64,000 nt of DNA from Chlamydoabsidia padenii (GCA_025330725.1 JAIWND010000043.1:62001-126000); one strand, 5' to 3'. Positions 21,701 to 35,523 are shown, counted from the first letter of the stretch. The notes: generated from the sequence alone by a model not told the origin. Numbers and translations: made by a program.

Positions 21701-23943
21701 TCATTTTATCGCACAGTTCATCCACCAATAGAGCATCACCATATACCCTTTTTTGGCGTCTTGAAGTGATCTAATAAAGTTTCGCTCCAAGGCAGTAATT
21801 TTTTCGGTAGATTCCATGTTGTTGACATTGTTGTTGTTGTTGTTGTTGCTGTTGTAAGGGGAAGGGGAGGGGATAGAAGAAGATCGAGAATTGGATGAAT
21901 AATAGGGAATCATCTTGATTCGAGACAAGAGGAATAAGTGCTTACATAAACCAGCCACGAAAGGACAAGAGCAAGACTTGATGACACCGTTGGGAGATAC
22001 TACAACATCATAAATTTCTTGGTTAGTAAAAGATTGACATGAGACTAACTATTAATACAAAAGAGGAAAGTTATTAGTAAGTTTTGATCGAATTTTCCTT
22101 TTGTTTGTTCAAAAGCTTCTTCATTAATCTCGGTGATCATCATGTACGCCATGTCAGTGTCAATGTCTTCAGCACGGTTTTTTGCAGCCGTTTCAAGTTT
22201 TGTCAAAGAGAAAGGCTTCACCTTGTAATATACCTAAGTAGCTTCAAATCGGTAATCTGCAATCATCATTTGTGACAAAACATATATCACCTGGTCCATT
22301 CGATTTTGTCGTTTGCGGCCCAGGTACAACGTCTTTAACTGATTATAATATGATTCCACTACATTGTTGGTGTGAAATGGCGCACCCTATTATCAAATCA
22401 AATAGTAATAATAAGTAAGAAGTAAAATAGAGTAACTACATTAGATATTTTCTTGTCGGTACGATTTGGCCTCCAGTTCTTTTCTATTGTACCACAGAGT
22501 TTCAAAGTAAGTAAAAAATACTGGGAAATCATGTTCAAACCTATCTTTGAATGCGATCCAAGACTGTTCGAATTGGGTTTGAGAGGAGACCTGCATCATG
22601 GAGTCAATACTGATTCGTGCGGTATCACGCAGTGCCTTGTTTTCATACTTATCACCCCCTTTAATCCATTGGTTGGTATCATCACAAAAATAAATAAATA
22701 AATTGGACAGAAGTTCCCAGTAATGCATATAAATGTGTATTTAAACTTACGTCTCTTTTAATGTGAGTGTCCCAGGCACGCTTTATATGCCAATGACACA
22801 ATAAAATGTCGATATCACCAAACGCCTGTCGAATAGCGGCAATTTCTGTTGTTGAACAGTCGATCATTATCCTCTGCACGTTCAGATTATTGTTTTCCCT
22901 GATGTTTTCAAGCCACTTCACTAGGTTCGGGATAATTTCACTGGAGGTCAGCATAAAGGCAACAGGGACACCTTTATTCGTGAACGGCAAGCGGACAACA
23001 ATGGTATACAGATAGCAATAATCGTCGGGATTTGTCATGAACTTGCATGTATTGTGAGTTGAATTGATACACCAATCCAGAGCACCCTCCAAAAACTGCA
23101 ATAAAAGAATAAACATGTTAGATTCATACCACTATTATTGTATTTAATAACATCCACTTACATCTTTTCGCCATCGAGAGTACCAAGCAACAACAAATGG
23201 CCCATTTTCTTGTTGAAAAACGAAGGTGTGATGATTCTTCTTGGCAAGGCCTTCCACCCAAATTTGTACACTGTGTTTGTCAATTACGTGTTTTCTTGAG
23301 AGGTTGTTCAGCTTCTAGTTGATAATTTTCACCGCATCTTGCTTCTTGATAATAAGGGCAAGAGGGAGGCGACCATTCGCAATGTTGCTATCCAGCTAGT
23401 TTTTTTTTTTAAACCCCCAACTAAGTATCATGGTATACGAATTATTTGTTTTACTTACTTCATCAAGTTGTTCGATGTTCATACGCAGAAGGGACTTGAT
23501 AGACTTGAGGTTCATGTGTCGGTTGACACATTCGACGATCCATTGGCGCACCTCGAGAGGAAGACGAGAACTGGTAATGTCTTCAACGCCGCCAGGGTCA
23601 TGGTTTTTGTGTATCCAGTTGTAGACGACCTTGATTTCACCATTTACATAGGTATGCTTTGCTATTTTGGCCGTACACCCTACCTTAATAGGTGACCTCA
23701 CCGTTTTTCTTCGTTTGTTTTCCGACGTCGTACATTTCTTCTTTTCAGGTACCCCAGCATGATCACATCGATAGTATATAGTCTTTGCAGGACGCCCAGG
23801 TTTCATCGTTTTTGGTTCGTAGGAGTCCTTATACAAGAAGGCAGCACGTTTGGACGCAACAGTAGTGAACCAAACATCGTAGTCTTCATTGTTGGTGAAG
23901 TTGATATTTACAACCTCTTCGGTATAATCTGGTCGGATTCGAA
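21701..23943 (-). pseudogene. Mutator-like (MULE/FAR1-type) transposase, nonsense-broken
   Basis: Multi-exon minus-strand gene. Order from the N-terminus: a FAR1/GCM-WRKY-like zinc domain (GRPAKTIYYRCDHAG, KVGCTAKI, WIHKNHDP), a long helical linker, the MULE DDE core (RLPFTNKGVPVAFMLTSSE, IMIDCSTTEIAAIRQAFGD, CHWHIKRAW), HTNNVVESYYNQLK, and a C-terminal SWIM zinc finger (CSCPFVAGLCKHL). An in-frame TAG at 23315-23317 interrupts a stretch otherwise open from the linker to WYSRWRKD, so this copy is probably dead. The N-terminal start and terminal inverted repeats were not found. It could also be a decayed domesticated FAR1-like gene. Confidence 0.8.
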
Positions 23944-24354
23944 GATGTTAGAGACAGAGACATGACAGCAGTGTAAAGCAGTAATAATTGAATGTAGAAG
24001 AAGGAGAGTGCAAATGTTTATTTTGGGTCGTGGACTTGATTTTTTTTTTTTTTTTTGGGGGGGGGGGATTTTTCTGGTGGTTCTGTCATATTAACGTTTT
24101 TTGGGATCTTGAGTGCCCCTGTATAAAATAAGGCGATCTTTGAAATAGTTGTAGCAATGTTACCTCCTTGCGCGTAGTGATCATCTTTACAATGCCAAAT
24201 CATAGTATTTACAAACACATAATCCATATATACCCCAACTCATGTACAAACAAAATAAAAAAGTCAAAGATATAAAGTGGCATTTATTTATTTATCGATT
24301 ATTTATTTATTTGATTAATTATTGATGCAAAGAGCTATACACATACTATTATTA
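23944..24354. other. Gene-free interval
   Basis: Contains a T17/G10 homopolymer junction at about 24041-24067 and ATTTATTTATTT repeats near 24285-24315, next to the 3' end of RNase H1. No coding region is supportable. Confidence 0.4.
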
Positions 24355-25077
24355 CTAGATCGGCATTTTAGCACCCGCCACCGCCAAAGCATCCGCCCGT
24401 TCATTACCATAAACCCCACGATGACCAGGGACATAGATGAATTCAGTTGGCCCCTTTCGATTCTTGACGAGCTGAAGCATGGGTTCAAACAAATCACGGT
24501 TTTGTACGGCTTGACCAGTCGACGAGATCCATTTCTTTTTCACCCAATTCGTGTGCCATTCTGTCATTGCCTTGATACAGTACTGAGAATCCGTACGAAT
24601 TTCCAACCGATCCGCCATGTCTTGGGATTGTTCGAGTGCACGTAAGATCGCCATGGCTTCTGCTCGTTGATTGGTTTGTCGTTCACCTTCTAAAGGAGCA
24701 CTAAGATTACGTGGATCATTGTCACCCCAGAATACACCATACCCTGCCTTGGCATTCTTTCTCCCATTGGCACGTGAGGCACCATCCGTATACACCACTC
24801 GAGTTCCTTTGGGTATAGGTAGATCTAATCGTTGCCGTGTCGTCAGAGGTGTATCATTGTTATCATCGTCTTCATCATCGTCATCCCGTTTTCTTTTTGA
24901 TACTGGTGGTAATGCTGCTGCTGATCCTTTGGCAAATGCTTCGGCTTCTTCCAAGGTTTCAAATTTACGATACTTGGCACCACGGAATCCATCAACCATT
25001 TCTTTACATTGATTCCAAGTTCGATAGACACCTTGACAGTGTCCTTTTTGTACAGCATAATAGAATTTTTTCCCCAT
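24355..25077 (-). CDS. RNH1: Ribonuclease H1
   Basis: Cleaves RNA in RNA-DNA hybrids (R-loops, replication primers) in nucleus and possibly mitochondria. Single exon, 240 aa. Residues 1-50 are the hybrid-binding domain (YYAVQKGHCQGVYRTWNQC, FRGAKYRKFETLEEAEAF). An acidic linker (DDDDEDDDNND) with a KRKR basic cluster before it follows. The RNase H domain has all four carboxylates: YTDGAS, NQRAEAMA, TDSQYCI and GNERADALA. The ATG at 25077 is the only ATG in this frame, but the frame stays open for about 57 codons upstream, with basic, Leu/Ser-rich content. Confidence 0.94.
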   Translation of the reverse strand: MGKKFYYAVQKGHCQGVYRTWNQCKEMVDGFRGAKYRKFETLEEAEAFAKGSAAALPPVSKRKRDDDDEDDDNNDTPLTTRQRLDLPIPKGTRVVYTDGASRANGRKNAKAGYGVFWGDNDPRNLSAPLEGERQTNQRAEAMAILRALEQSQDMADRLEIRTDSQYCIKAMTEWHTNWVKKKWISSTGQAVQNRDLFEPMLQLVKNRKGPTEFIYVPGHRGVYGNERADALAVAGAKMPI

Positions 25078-25124
25078 GACTGTTCCTGTTGTTACTGCTG
25101 CTGCTGTTGCTGCTGCTGCTGTTC

Positions 25125-25155
<31 letters not shown>

Positions 25156-25423
25156 AATCGGAAGAAGACGTAAACGAGAAAATCTGCAAAGTAGATTCAG
25201 TGTGATGGAATTGTAAAGAAGTGTGAATACGAAAAAAATAACAACAAAAAATGCTTATCGTTTAATACTCAACTCCGCTACGCGTGCGGCATTCAAAATC
25301 AACGTGTGCCTGAATTGGGTTCCTCGATCGATTCATTTGTAAAAAAAAAACACCCATAAGTTTATTAATTAAGTAAGACCATTAAATAAATTACATAGTT
25401 ACATTATATAAAAACCATCTAGA
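25078..25423. other. Region between the transcription factor 3' end and RNase H1 5' side
   Basis: Contains a (CAA/CAG)n microsatellite at about 25085-25155, then the RNase H1 promoter side. A Thr/Ala-rich in-frame extension of RNase H1 reads through the microsatellite without an ATG. The rest has no supportable feature. Confidence 0.45.
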
Positions 25424-28086
25424 TCAAGGAGGTGGAGGATGTGTTGCCATGTAATACTGCCAATTGTGCAAGTTTAAATTGGAAGGAGAGATGTTGTTGT
25501 TATCTTGTGGTAAAGGAGGTGGTGGATCAGTAGATAAAAGTGTGGATGGTTGCATGAATGAAGTATATGAAATGGAATCATTCATCAGAATAGATGAATC
25601 AAGCAATGGAGGTTGATGATAAGAAGTCATATATTGTTGTGTTAAATCAGACTGGACATCTTGTTGAATTTCCACAGGGACACCACCTACTACACTTGTA
25701 TTGACGTATCGTTGAAACCAATGTGTTTTTGGCATTTCCCCTTCTTTCCATGCTGTTGTGGTTTGTAGATAACGAGGTTGTAGTGATGGATCCATTGTTG
25801 TTGTGGGTGTTGAATATAAAGAAGAATGATCCTGTTGATGATAAATAGAACCCAGTTGATCTAATTCATTGTTGTTTTCCATTTTGATCGTCATTGTCGT
25901 TGTCCTAGTATTGTCGATCATTTTGTTGTTGAGATCATGAATCGTGATTAACATGTTGAGGATTTCCAAGGCCCGTCGTGAAGAAGGAAGATGATGATGT
26001 GACTCGACCAATTGAATAGATTCCATTAAGGCTGCTCGTTTATCAGGACATGACTGATGATGAAGGACAATAGCCAGATGAGCCAAAGAAGATAAAAACA
26101 TGGCATAGATATAACAGGTGGGTAACAGGAGAGAAGACCAGATGTTGACTTGGTTGTTGCTTTGTTGCATAAGTTTTGATAAATCAGAGGCCGCTTTTAG
26201 ACTGACTTGTCGAGATTCCGTCACGAGATGTTCGAGGGTAAGGTATTTCGAGATGGATAAAAACGGTCGTCGCAGTAATAAGATCACTGTATTGTAATAA
26301 ATTTGTAAACTGGCTAATTGATAGTTATAATAATGATAAAAGGTCAATTAATTAATAAGAATCTTCCCGATATATTAGCCTTTATACTACCTTTTTGTGC
26401 CATAGGAAGTGGTACACCATCCACAGATTCTTCCATCAAACTATACCAATGTTTCAACCTTCGATCAAATACCACCAAGATCATAGGATCATCCAGATTT
26501 GCATTCGAATTGGCCTTTTTCGCACTTGGAGCATATAAAGCCTTCAACACCCTCCCCACGATTTCAGCCAATTTCACCCAAAGGACAAAAGCACGATATA
26601 CCGGTGGACCTGATTCATTATCGTACATGGACGGTAAAGTAGTATCAAAATCACGATCCAAAATAGTCAAAGGTTTACCCGCACGCGCCCCAATCCATCG
26701 ATCTAAAGCATAACAAGCATAAAATACCCGGTGTCGTGTTTCAACTTCACAAGGTGGGAGTTGCCAATGTTCACACGATCGATGTAAACCCAAATCTTGT
26801 GCCATTCGAATGGATTTGCCCAAAGTATGCCATTGAATGGATTCCACATCATCATCATCCATATCAAGGTATAAAGTTGCCAGGAGACCTGCTTGAACAT
26901 GGCAGAGTCGAGATCGTGCCGGGTCGCGAAGATGTTTCATTACTTTACGAAAGTAGTGATCCGAGTATTGTTCCGCCGTGGCACAAAGTGATGGATGGTG
27001 AATGGAGGAAAATCTAAAGGAGACGGCCAGGACTGCTTGGATCAAAATCTTGGGTAATGTGGGTGATTGTGTATTATATAGATGTAAAAACCGAGTCTTG
27101 TTGATGATAGGTAGGCTGGTATGAAGATGTGTAAAGTACCTACAAAGTAAAGTAGATATGTGAGTAAATGATATCATAGAATGAGGATCATACTTTACAA
27201 TTGAATCATTTGATTGATCAAAGTTTTTGATGGATTGACCAAAAAAGAAGGTGTCGGTAGTGGCGAGTCGATCGTTATGGCCGAGTTGATAGAGATGCCT
27301 ATATCCAACCTAGTATCCAATTTTCCAGTTCTTGTTGATTTTTCAGTACGTACCACCATCAATTGATCATCTGCAATTTTTTGCAACACCATATCCTGAC
27401 GACCAGGCCAAGCAATTGTCGGTTGTTGTTCGTTAAAGATATCTTGAGGATTCAATAGACCAGCCGATTGTCCTGTATATTTTAAACTATCATAATCTTG
27501 TATATCCAAATGAGCCAATCGATCAAGAATAGAGGAGTCATCATCAACATTTGTTTCCTGCTGCTGTTCATCGTCACTATCGTCACTGCTACTGACTGAG
27601 GGATCTGATAAGGTACGTTGATGTCTAAAATCAGTTCGTTCCAAATCCTTAATGGGTGTGTTTGTCAACTGAGTCAATAATCGTTCCATTTTTTTGCACC
27701 GTTTTTCCAAATTATCCACATACCTAAAAATAGAGGTAGGTTTAGTTCATTCATTCAGGTTTAACAAGTCAAAAAAAGACTTACACACTTGGTGGACCAC
27801 GTTTTTTACGGACGGTTTGGAATTCACAAGTATATCCCCACTATAGTTGCAAAAACAAAAAACAAAAAAAGAAAGGTTAGAAGAGAAGGAGAAAAAGAAG
27901 AAGACAAGTTGATCAATATAGTCTTACCGATTTACAATTGGTACAAGGTGTTGAAGTATCCGCATCACATTTCGATTTTCTCTGTCGACAGAAATCACAA
28001 CTTCGTTTTGCCCTGGTTCGTTTCAACGGAGGTGTTGCTGAAGAGGTAGAAACGGGATAACAACCCAGGTCGTAATCAGATTCCAT
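25424..28086 (-). CDS. Zn2Cys6 fungal transcription factor
   Basis: DNA-binding regulator of the Gal4 class. Five exons, 27928-28086, 27785-27840, 27199-27723, 26391-27139 and 25424-26313, give 792 aa. The binuclear zinc cluster lies at about residues 29-59 (CDFCRQRKSKC, then CTNC and GYTC), spacing CX2CX6CX7CX2CX6C, and intron 1 splits it after CTNCKS. A linker and a short basic coiled coil (VDNLEKRCKKMERLL) follow. The middle-homology domain (fungal_trans) starts near LYFTHLHTSLPIINK and has DLGLHRSCEHW, RHRVFYACYALDRWIGARAGKP and PLTILDRDFDTTLP. The C-terminus is Gln/Asn/Pro-rich and probably activating. Target genes are unknown. Confidence 0.9.
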
Positions 28087-28924
28087 AAGGCAAAGGTAAA
28101 AAAGAAACTGATAGTCAATCAGTTGGATGATGTGAAAAGAATGGAAAGAAAAAAAAAACCAAACACAATAGAGAAAAATAAAATTAACCTCACTTGCTGG
28201 TTAATTGAGCTTCCGCCATTCTCTGATTGGCAGAATCAGAGCACCGAGGAACACCAGGGACTTTCAAAAATACGGAATTTGAAAAAGTGATTTTAAAAAA
28301 ATGCGGACAAATCATGCAAAGAGAGACAAAGAGAGGTAGTTTCAATCAGTTTTATTTATATAAAGAGTTGATGATCAAATAAAGTCTATGGAAATAATGT
28401 TATAATAAATTAAATTTATAAGCGTATAATATAAAGGTTAAAAAGAAAGTATAAAGTAAGAATAAAAGTTAAAGGAAAGACTATTCAACTAAATTTGTTG
28501 GATTGGTCTTGAACCCCAGTTTCTTTACAAAGTGGAGTATACTTCGGACTGATTCTTGGGAAATCACATTTGCCAGACTTGAGAGTTTCCAAAAAAGTGA
28601 CTTGGCGAGAGTTTCAAGATAAGAGATTCGCATGATTGGTATGTTGTGTGGTTGAAGGGTAAGGGTGAATATAAACAGGGACCGTGGTTTGTGTGGATTT
28701 CTATTGGCATGAGGAATGTATCAGCAGCAAGTTGAGCGCAATCAATGGTGTCGAACCAGTATTGGCTAGGGACAGAACCAGATTCTTGATAGTATACTAC
28801 TTCTTTTTAGCTTGTCGCAATCAGGAAAGGCTTTGTTCTTATGGTAAAAATCTTTTCCATCTACCAGAGTTTCCAGCACAGATTCTTTTACCACTATGTA
28901 TCGATCTTGATCAGCACTTTACGC
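28087..28924. other. Promoter side of the Zn2Cys6 gene, then unassigned DNA
   Basis: AT-rich DNA with a 12-bp inverted pair near 28211-28235 (CTCTGATTGGCAGAATCAGAG, read as two halves). A plus-strand frame at 28684-28932 overlaps the decayed minus-strand gene and is not supported. Confidence 0.35.
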
Positions 28925-29823
28925 ATCAATGATGGCCATTTTCAAAACATAAGACACCAGATTATCTTTGTGCATGCTCATGATGTTCGTTGCCAATACA
29001 GTCAGTTGTGGGAGTACCATGTCTCTGTAGCCAGCTTTGAGGTTCATCAAAGTCAATGTGTGACATACTTCACCGGGGCTGGTGTACCCTGCCATATTAT
29101 CGAGACCCAGCACTGAAAGCCCCAATGATCCAAACTTTGAGAGTGATGGTGCTGTAAAGTGTCTGCTGGCCGCCTGTTGTTGTCGAAGAGCCCGAGAAGG
29201 AGGTGCTTGTGCCAAGGCTTGGTGCCATTTGGCAACCCGGTGTTATTAGACCTTGCGCAGCATGAATCGGGTGTAATATAGCTGGTGTAGCCGTGGCTGA
29301 TTTAGTGACGGTGTTTTGCAAAGTTCCTCGATTTCCTTTTCCGCAAGAAGGACCTTCAGTGCCTGTAATTCCTTGAGGATGTTGGCGAATTGTTGCTGAC
29401 TGTAATGCTGGCGTTCTTGTTCTTATCGTAGGGAATCGAGGTGAGCCAGGACGTCGATTGCAAATTAAGGCATGGCGACATGGTGTTCGTGTGGTGCAAT
29501 GTCGGGAGCTGCTTGTTGTTGAATTACTGCCGTAGATGAGGTGTTGTCGGCGTGCGTAAGGCGTTTTTTCGCTACCTTTAATGCTTTGGTGAGTTGAATG
29601 GATGTCAAAGGGCTTTTTACACAGGTCGTATTGGTGCAGATGACTTTCGGGTCCTTGGTAGTAGTGCATAAAAAGATGGGGGATTTTTTACGGGCACGCA
29701 GGGATTTCGCACGTAGACTTTTTTTTCAAAGATGTCAGGATTTGATAAAGTGGGTATATCACCAACCAAGGTAGAGCCAAACGAAGAGTATAGTTCAAAG
29801 GATAAAAGAGGATCAACAATCAA
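28925..29823 (-). pseudogene. Decayed unrecognised gene
   Basis: The minus strand keeps protein-like stretches in a common frame broken by several stops: a Gln-rich helical part (QQQFANILKELQALKVLLAEK), a C-terminal part with APSLSKFGSLGLSVLGL and a tail ending KDNLVSYVLKMAIIDA. Another frame at 29617-29823 (PTLSNPDIFEKKVYVR) may be its N-terminal piece. I recognise no family. The pattern of open blocks separated by stops and frame changes indicates a dead gene, possibly transposon-derived. Confidence 0.35.
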
Positions 29824-30928
29824 AATGTGGGATATTGAGGAGTTGAGTTACATGCCCGACAAGGCGCACGGAATTTCGGTGTTCGGTGTTTGAAAATGAA
29901 GTAGGAAAAATAATCTTCGTCGCAAAGGACAGGTAAAAGTCATCGCAAGCTTGGACAGACTGACACAAAGATCTTGAAGCTTGATTTTTGCGGTAAAGTA
30001 TGTTGGAAATATACCATAGTATTCACATGGCTACTTATATTTTTATCATCGGCTGAGAACGGAGCAAGTAGTGCGCGTACTTTTCTTGCGTCGAGCATTT
30101 CCCCATTTTTCGTTCACTGGCCACATTTCAGTTCCGGTTGTTTACTGTTTGTGGATAAATGTACCCTCCTATACCTTTAATATTTCAGTAATGAGTGCAG
30201 CTCCTACTAATCACGATGCTTTCGGTTGATGTTTCTGATTAACCATCATTTGCGAATCCTTACGGCTGTTCATTATCAAACAATGTAAACTCCGCATATT
30301 TTGTCTGTTAAGTGTTTGCGCGGTCACTCTTTTTCAACTCTTTTATTTGCTATTTCCCTGCCTTTGAATTAGGAAATTTTTACGGGTAAGACGAGAAGTA
30401 TTCTTTCCGAGAGTCGTACACTTTATTGTGTGTCTCTACCCAACGCTCGCGCTTTAAGAAAAAATAGGCACGCATGAAATGTAAGTTATTTGAACCCCGC
30501 CCTCCTTCTTTACCCCCTGAGACATTGGCATTATTATTTCTCGTGCATATGTCTTTATTTTGCTACTATTATCTTTGAAATCCATCTACAGTAATGAACG
30601 GATACCAAGAGGTCTGAGGTAAACATCTTTTTATGTCCACTTTTGTATATGATATGATGCCTGTCTTTTTTCATCTCCTACCAACAATAGATGAAAGTCT
30701 CTCAACACAACAAGAAACAAAAAAACAAAACAAAAACAAAACACATTGATGCAAGTGAGGGCGATCCGACTGTAGTAACTGGAGCACTACCATTTTTTTT
30801 AGTACTACGACAGGAGCTGACCCTAACGATTCTTTCTTCTTTGGCTACTTGTAGTAGCATTCATATACAACATTCAATCGTTTGATTGTATCGATATCCC
30901 GAAAATGGTTACCCGAAATTAATTAGCA

Positions 30929-30965
<37 letters not shown>

Positions 30966-31390
30966 GTTTAGTATGTCACTGAATTTTATTGAAAGATGGT
31001 TTTTAAAAGTATCAAAAGACCACCTGAATCAGCCGCCGCGAAAAATGTAGAGCGTATTGTTGAATAAGTTTGCTCAACGAATGACTTCAAAGTGAGCTCC
31101 CATTGATGATAAAGATTTCTTTACATGATATATCAGTCCTTTTATTTTTACTTGGTAGTATATGAAGATGATAAATCTATCTTTTAATCAACCGGGATTT
31201 ACTTTTCACTGTGAAAATGGATGTGACCCGATGAGTATGTCCCAAGTAAAAATTGAATCAACCCACATTATGAAATTTAAAAATCGGGGTTAAAAATTTG
31301 CATGAATTTCTCTCGAATAAGAGGAATCCGTTCAGTAAAAAAACATGTTTATTGGCAAAGTAATAATAAAAAAAGGGAGTAACTAACTTA
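29824..31390. other. Long gene-poor interval
   Basis: About 1.5 kb without a supportable gene. It holds a T33 run at about 30931-30964, (AAAAC)n-like sequence near 30718-30740 and short plus-strand frames (29974-30180, 30691-30885) with low-complexity or unrecognisable content. No RNA gene or element end was seen. Confidence 0.4.
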
Positions 31391-31487
31391 TTAATGATGT
31401 TGATGAAGACTATGCATTTCACCTTGTAGTTGATGAATCAATCTATAACAATAATGAAAAGTGATCAGCTCCCCACCCATTTTTCTT

Positions 31488-31527
<40 letters not shown>

Positions 31528-34294
31528 TTTTGTTTACCTTAACATTTGTTCGTTTTCATCCTTGTATTGATCGACTTGATGATGCAATTTTTGATTTTCC
31601 TGTTCCATAATCACTATATTATCATGTTGTTCCTTGATTTTTGTCTTTTTTCATAAAAGTCAGTCAGTCAGTCAGTCAGTCAAATCTCTCTTTTCTTTTT
31701 CTTTTTTTTTTTTCTTTTTTTATTACCTCGTATCCTTCCACATCCGTTTCCAACCACCCCATTTCCATATCTTTAGACTTTAATTTCTCTTGCCATTGTT
31801 GGATTTCCTGTTGTAAAGCCTGGACTTGATCAACGTGTTCTTTTTGTTGTGACGCCAAGGCGAGTTTTTGATCAGATGTCATCTGGTTCAATCGTCGAGA
31901 GAATTCTTGTAATTCAAGATCCTTGAGTTGCACCAATTGTTGAAATTGAGATCGAAGTAGTTCGGTTTCCTTTTCATGGTGGGTTTGGAGAATGTCAATG
32001 GTGGGTTGTTGTTGAGGTGAAGAAGCACTGGAGAGGTCTTGTAATTGTTGTCTTGTATCTTTTAGTGATTTTTCCTTGGTTTCGATGGTTTGATTCATCT
32101 TGACCCAATCCTCTTTTTGTGCTTGATCATTGTCATCACTCTTACATATGTTGTTCAATCGCGATTCTAATTCAGCCAACGAGTCGACGAGTTTAGCCAA
32201 TTGGTCCGTTTTTGATGCAAATTGATGCTTTTCATCCGTCAATAACAATTGTAATTCTTCCAATTGATCTCCTCTTCCTCCTTGTTGTTGAAGAGAGAGC
32301 CAGATATGAGCATGTGATTCCGCCACCTTGTTTAAATGGAGCTGTTGTTCTTGTTCGAGTGCCTATAATGACAAAAAGCTGGTTTAGATCTTTCTTCTTC
32401 TTCTTCTTCTTCTTTTACCTGAGCATGTTGTTTCAATCGATCAATATCCACCACCACTTGCCCAAGTCGAGTTTCCGATTGAGCCTTCAATTCATTATAC
32501 CGAGATTCCAAATCACCCATCGCCTGAGCATGTTGTTCATTCAACTCTTTCGTCCTACACGCATGTTCCTGATTCAATTCATTCCATGCTTCGTCAACTT
32601 GTTGTTGTACATTGGCTTCAATTTCTTCTTTAAGCAAATGATACTCTTTATCACGTCGTGCTTCGGCTGCTTGCACCTTGTTGCGATAATCGGCTTCCAA
32701 TGCCAAAAGAGTGGTTTGGTGCTCTTCTTGTAATCGTGCCGCCTCTTGTTTTTGTTCGATGATTTGCTTTTCGAGTCGACTGAGCGTATCGTGATGGGTG
32801 CGGGTCAGTTCGTTCATTTGGCGTTCATAGTCTTCGGCCAAGGATGTTTCGAGTTCACACCGTGCCAGTTCTCGGGCTTGTTGAATGGCGGAGGTGTGTT
32901 CGACTTGTAATTTGGCCAATTCATCGGCATGTTGGGACTGTAGTGTGTCGAGCTCCACCTGGCGAGTGTCCTAGAAAAAAAAAAGTTGGATGAGCTGTTT
33001 AACAGGATGCTGGATGTCTTCTTACATGATGATCTAACGATGACGAGGGTGTCACTTCTTGTTCCAAAGCAGCCAAAGCCAATGCATGTTCCTTTTTCAA
33101 TGTTTCCAATTCAAGTCGATGGGTTTTTTCAGTAGCTTGTTGTAATTGTTGAATTTCATCCAAGTGGTCTTGCTGCAATTGCTGTAATCGTTCCAATTCT
33201 TCTGCATGTGATGCTTCAATAGTACTGATTTCATGGTCATGATCTTGTTTTAATTCCGCCAATGCCTTTTCCAACGCCGATTGTGCCTTTTCCTACAAAC
33301 GCAAAAGTCAACCCATTACCCCTTTTTTCCCCTTTCTCCTTTCTTTTCTTCTTATTACCTCTTGATATTTTTCACATTCGAGTCTTTGTTGTTGATGAGA
33401 TTCATGCAGTTGTGTCAAAGCCAATTGATGATCCGCTACCACTTGTTCCAATTGTTCCCGATGTGTCCTTTCAAGCGCCATAATAGCCTCCGTCCGTTGT
33501 TGTTCATACGTCACCAACCATTCCTTTTCCTTTAATTCATGCTCAGTCTCGAGACGGGCCAGTTCGGCAGCATGGACTTTTTGTAAAGCTGATTCCACTT
33601 GGATTTTGATTTCATCTTCTGACAAGGAAGGAGAAGGTGGTGGGCGACTGTCTTGTGCCAATTGATGTTTCTTCTTTTCTTGATCAAGGTCGGCTTGGAG
33701 CTGATCGAGTTGTTGACGATGATGTTGTTGTAATTGTTCCATGGCTTGTTGATGTCCAGCCACTAACTGGCATTGTTTTTGATCAAACTCCAAGCGTAAT
33801 TTAGTTTCAGTGTCGTGTCGGATGGTGGCGGCAAAAGTCACTTGAATGTCTTGGATGGCTTTTTCGTGGTCTTGCTTTAATGTCAAGAGTTGCTGGTCGT
33901 GTTGTTTCGATAAAGTATCCAGTTCGGCTTGGTAGGTTTCGGTCAGGGTTGTGGTCAACTCGTCCAATTTCATTGTATGTTGATTTTCAAGATCATTGAT
34001 TTTCCCTTCATGTTCAGCAGTCAAATAAGTCTTGAAAGAGAGAATAAAAATGTTAGATGTGAATTAGCCTTCCCCCCGACACAAGTATTGATTCCTTACC
34101 GTTTTTTCCTTGATTTCTTCATCAAGACGACGATGATGATCTTGTTCCAATTGTTCCAATACTGCCTGACTAGATTCTTCCAATACCTTTTTATCTGCTT
34201 GTATTATTTTCAATTGTTGATTCAAAGCATCCATTGCCTTTTCATGTTCAGAGATAACTGTGGTCAACTTGGCTTCATACTCTTCTTGCAACTT

Positions 34295-34327
<33 letters not shown>

Positions 34328-35483
34328 GTTCATTAGTGTGTCTACTTGTCATTTCCTTTTTTTTTTTTTTTTTTTTTTTTTTTCTAACTTACTTGTATAT
34401 CAAGTCGAGCATCTTCCATGGCTTTAGTTCGAGTTTGAGCTTGAATTTGTTGTAATTGGACTTGATGATCAGATTCTAATTGATCAAGTTGTTCTTTATG
34501 AGTTTGTCGTAGTTGATCAAGAGTCACCCTAGATTCTTGTTGCTTGGTATCCAAGGTGTGTTGGTGTTTCTCTTTCCATTGTTGTAAATCATCCTGATGA
34601 GCTTGGTGTTGTTTTTCCATCAATGTGGCATGCTTTTCTTCTTGTTCTTTCATTTTGGATTCAAGTGTCTATAAAAAGGAGAAGTTAAATGCACATCTTG
34701 TTCTTTTTTTATCTTTTATTTTTTTATTTTTATTTTATTTTTTACTTTGGCTGTTGATTACCTGTATCTTTTCCTTGAATGCATCGGTATGATCAGGTAC
34801 ATCCAATCGTTCCTCAAGGGCCTGAATTTGAGCTTCATGTTCAGATCGTAAAGAAGCTAATTTGGCGGCATGTTGTTGATTGAGTTGATTAGATAGTGTA
34901 GTCAGTCGAAGTTGATGAGATTCATGCATTTCCTACAAGGAAAAAAGATAAAGATAAAAATCAATCTAGTCTTTTTTCCCCCTACTACTTTTTCTTTTTC
35001 TTCTTCTTACCTTTATGTTATCACGTAAATCATCCATATCCTCTTTGAGTTTATCAATAGCCGCTTCTTTAGCATTGATCTTTTCTTGTAGATCGATCTT
35101 TTCATTTTCCAACTTTGTCCTGAGTTTTTCCATATGATCCCTATGTTTGGCTTCAATTTCTTCTTTTTGTCGAACCAAATCCAGTTGACAAGTATTCGAC
35201 GCCACCTTGGTTTGTTTTTCATACTCTTGTTTCGCCTTTTGTGTCTCTTGTTCAGCATGGGCCAATTGTTCTTTGACTTGAATCAATTCTTGTTGTAATT
35301 GTTGGATTTCTTGATCCTTTTCATTCAAGAGGGTTATTTTTTGGTCATCATCATCATCGGGTTTAGTAGTTGATGGTTGTTGTTCCAATGATTCTAATCT
35401 TGTTTTCAATGTCTTGAGTTCCAATTCCTTTTCATCCAAAGTTGATTTTGATGCATCCAATTGGCCTTGTACATCATCATGCT

Positions 35484-35523
<40 letters not shown>

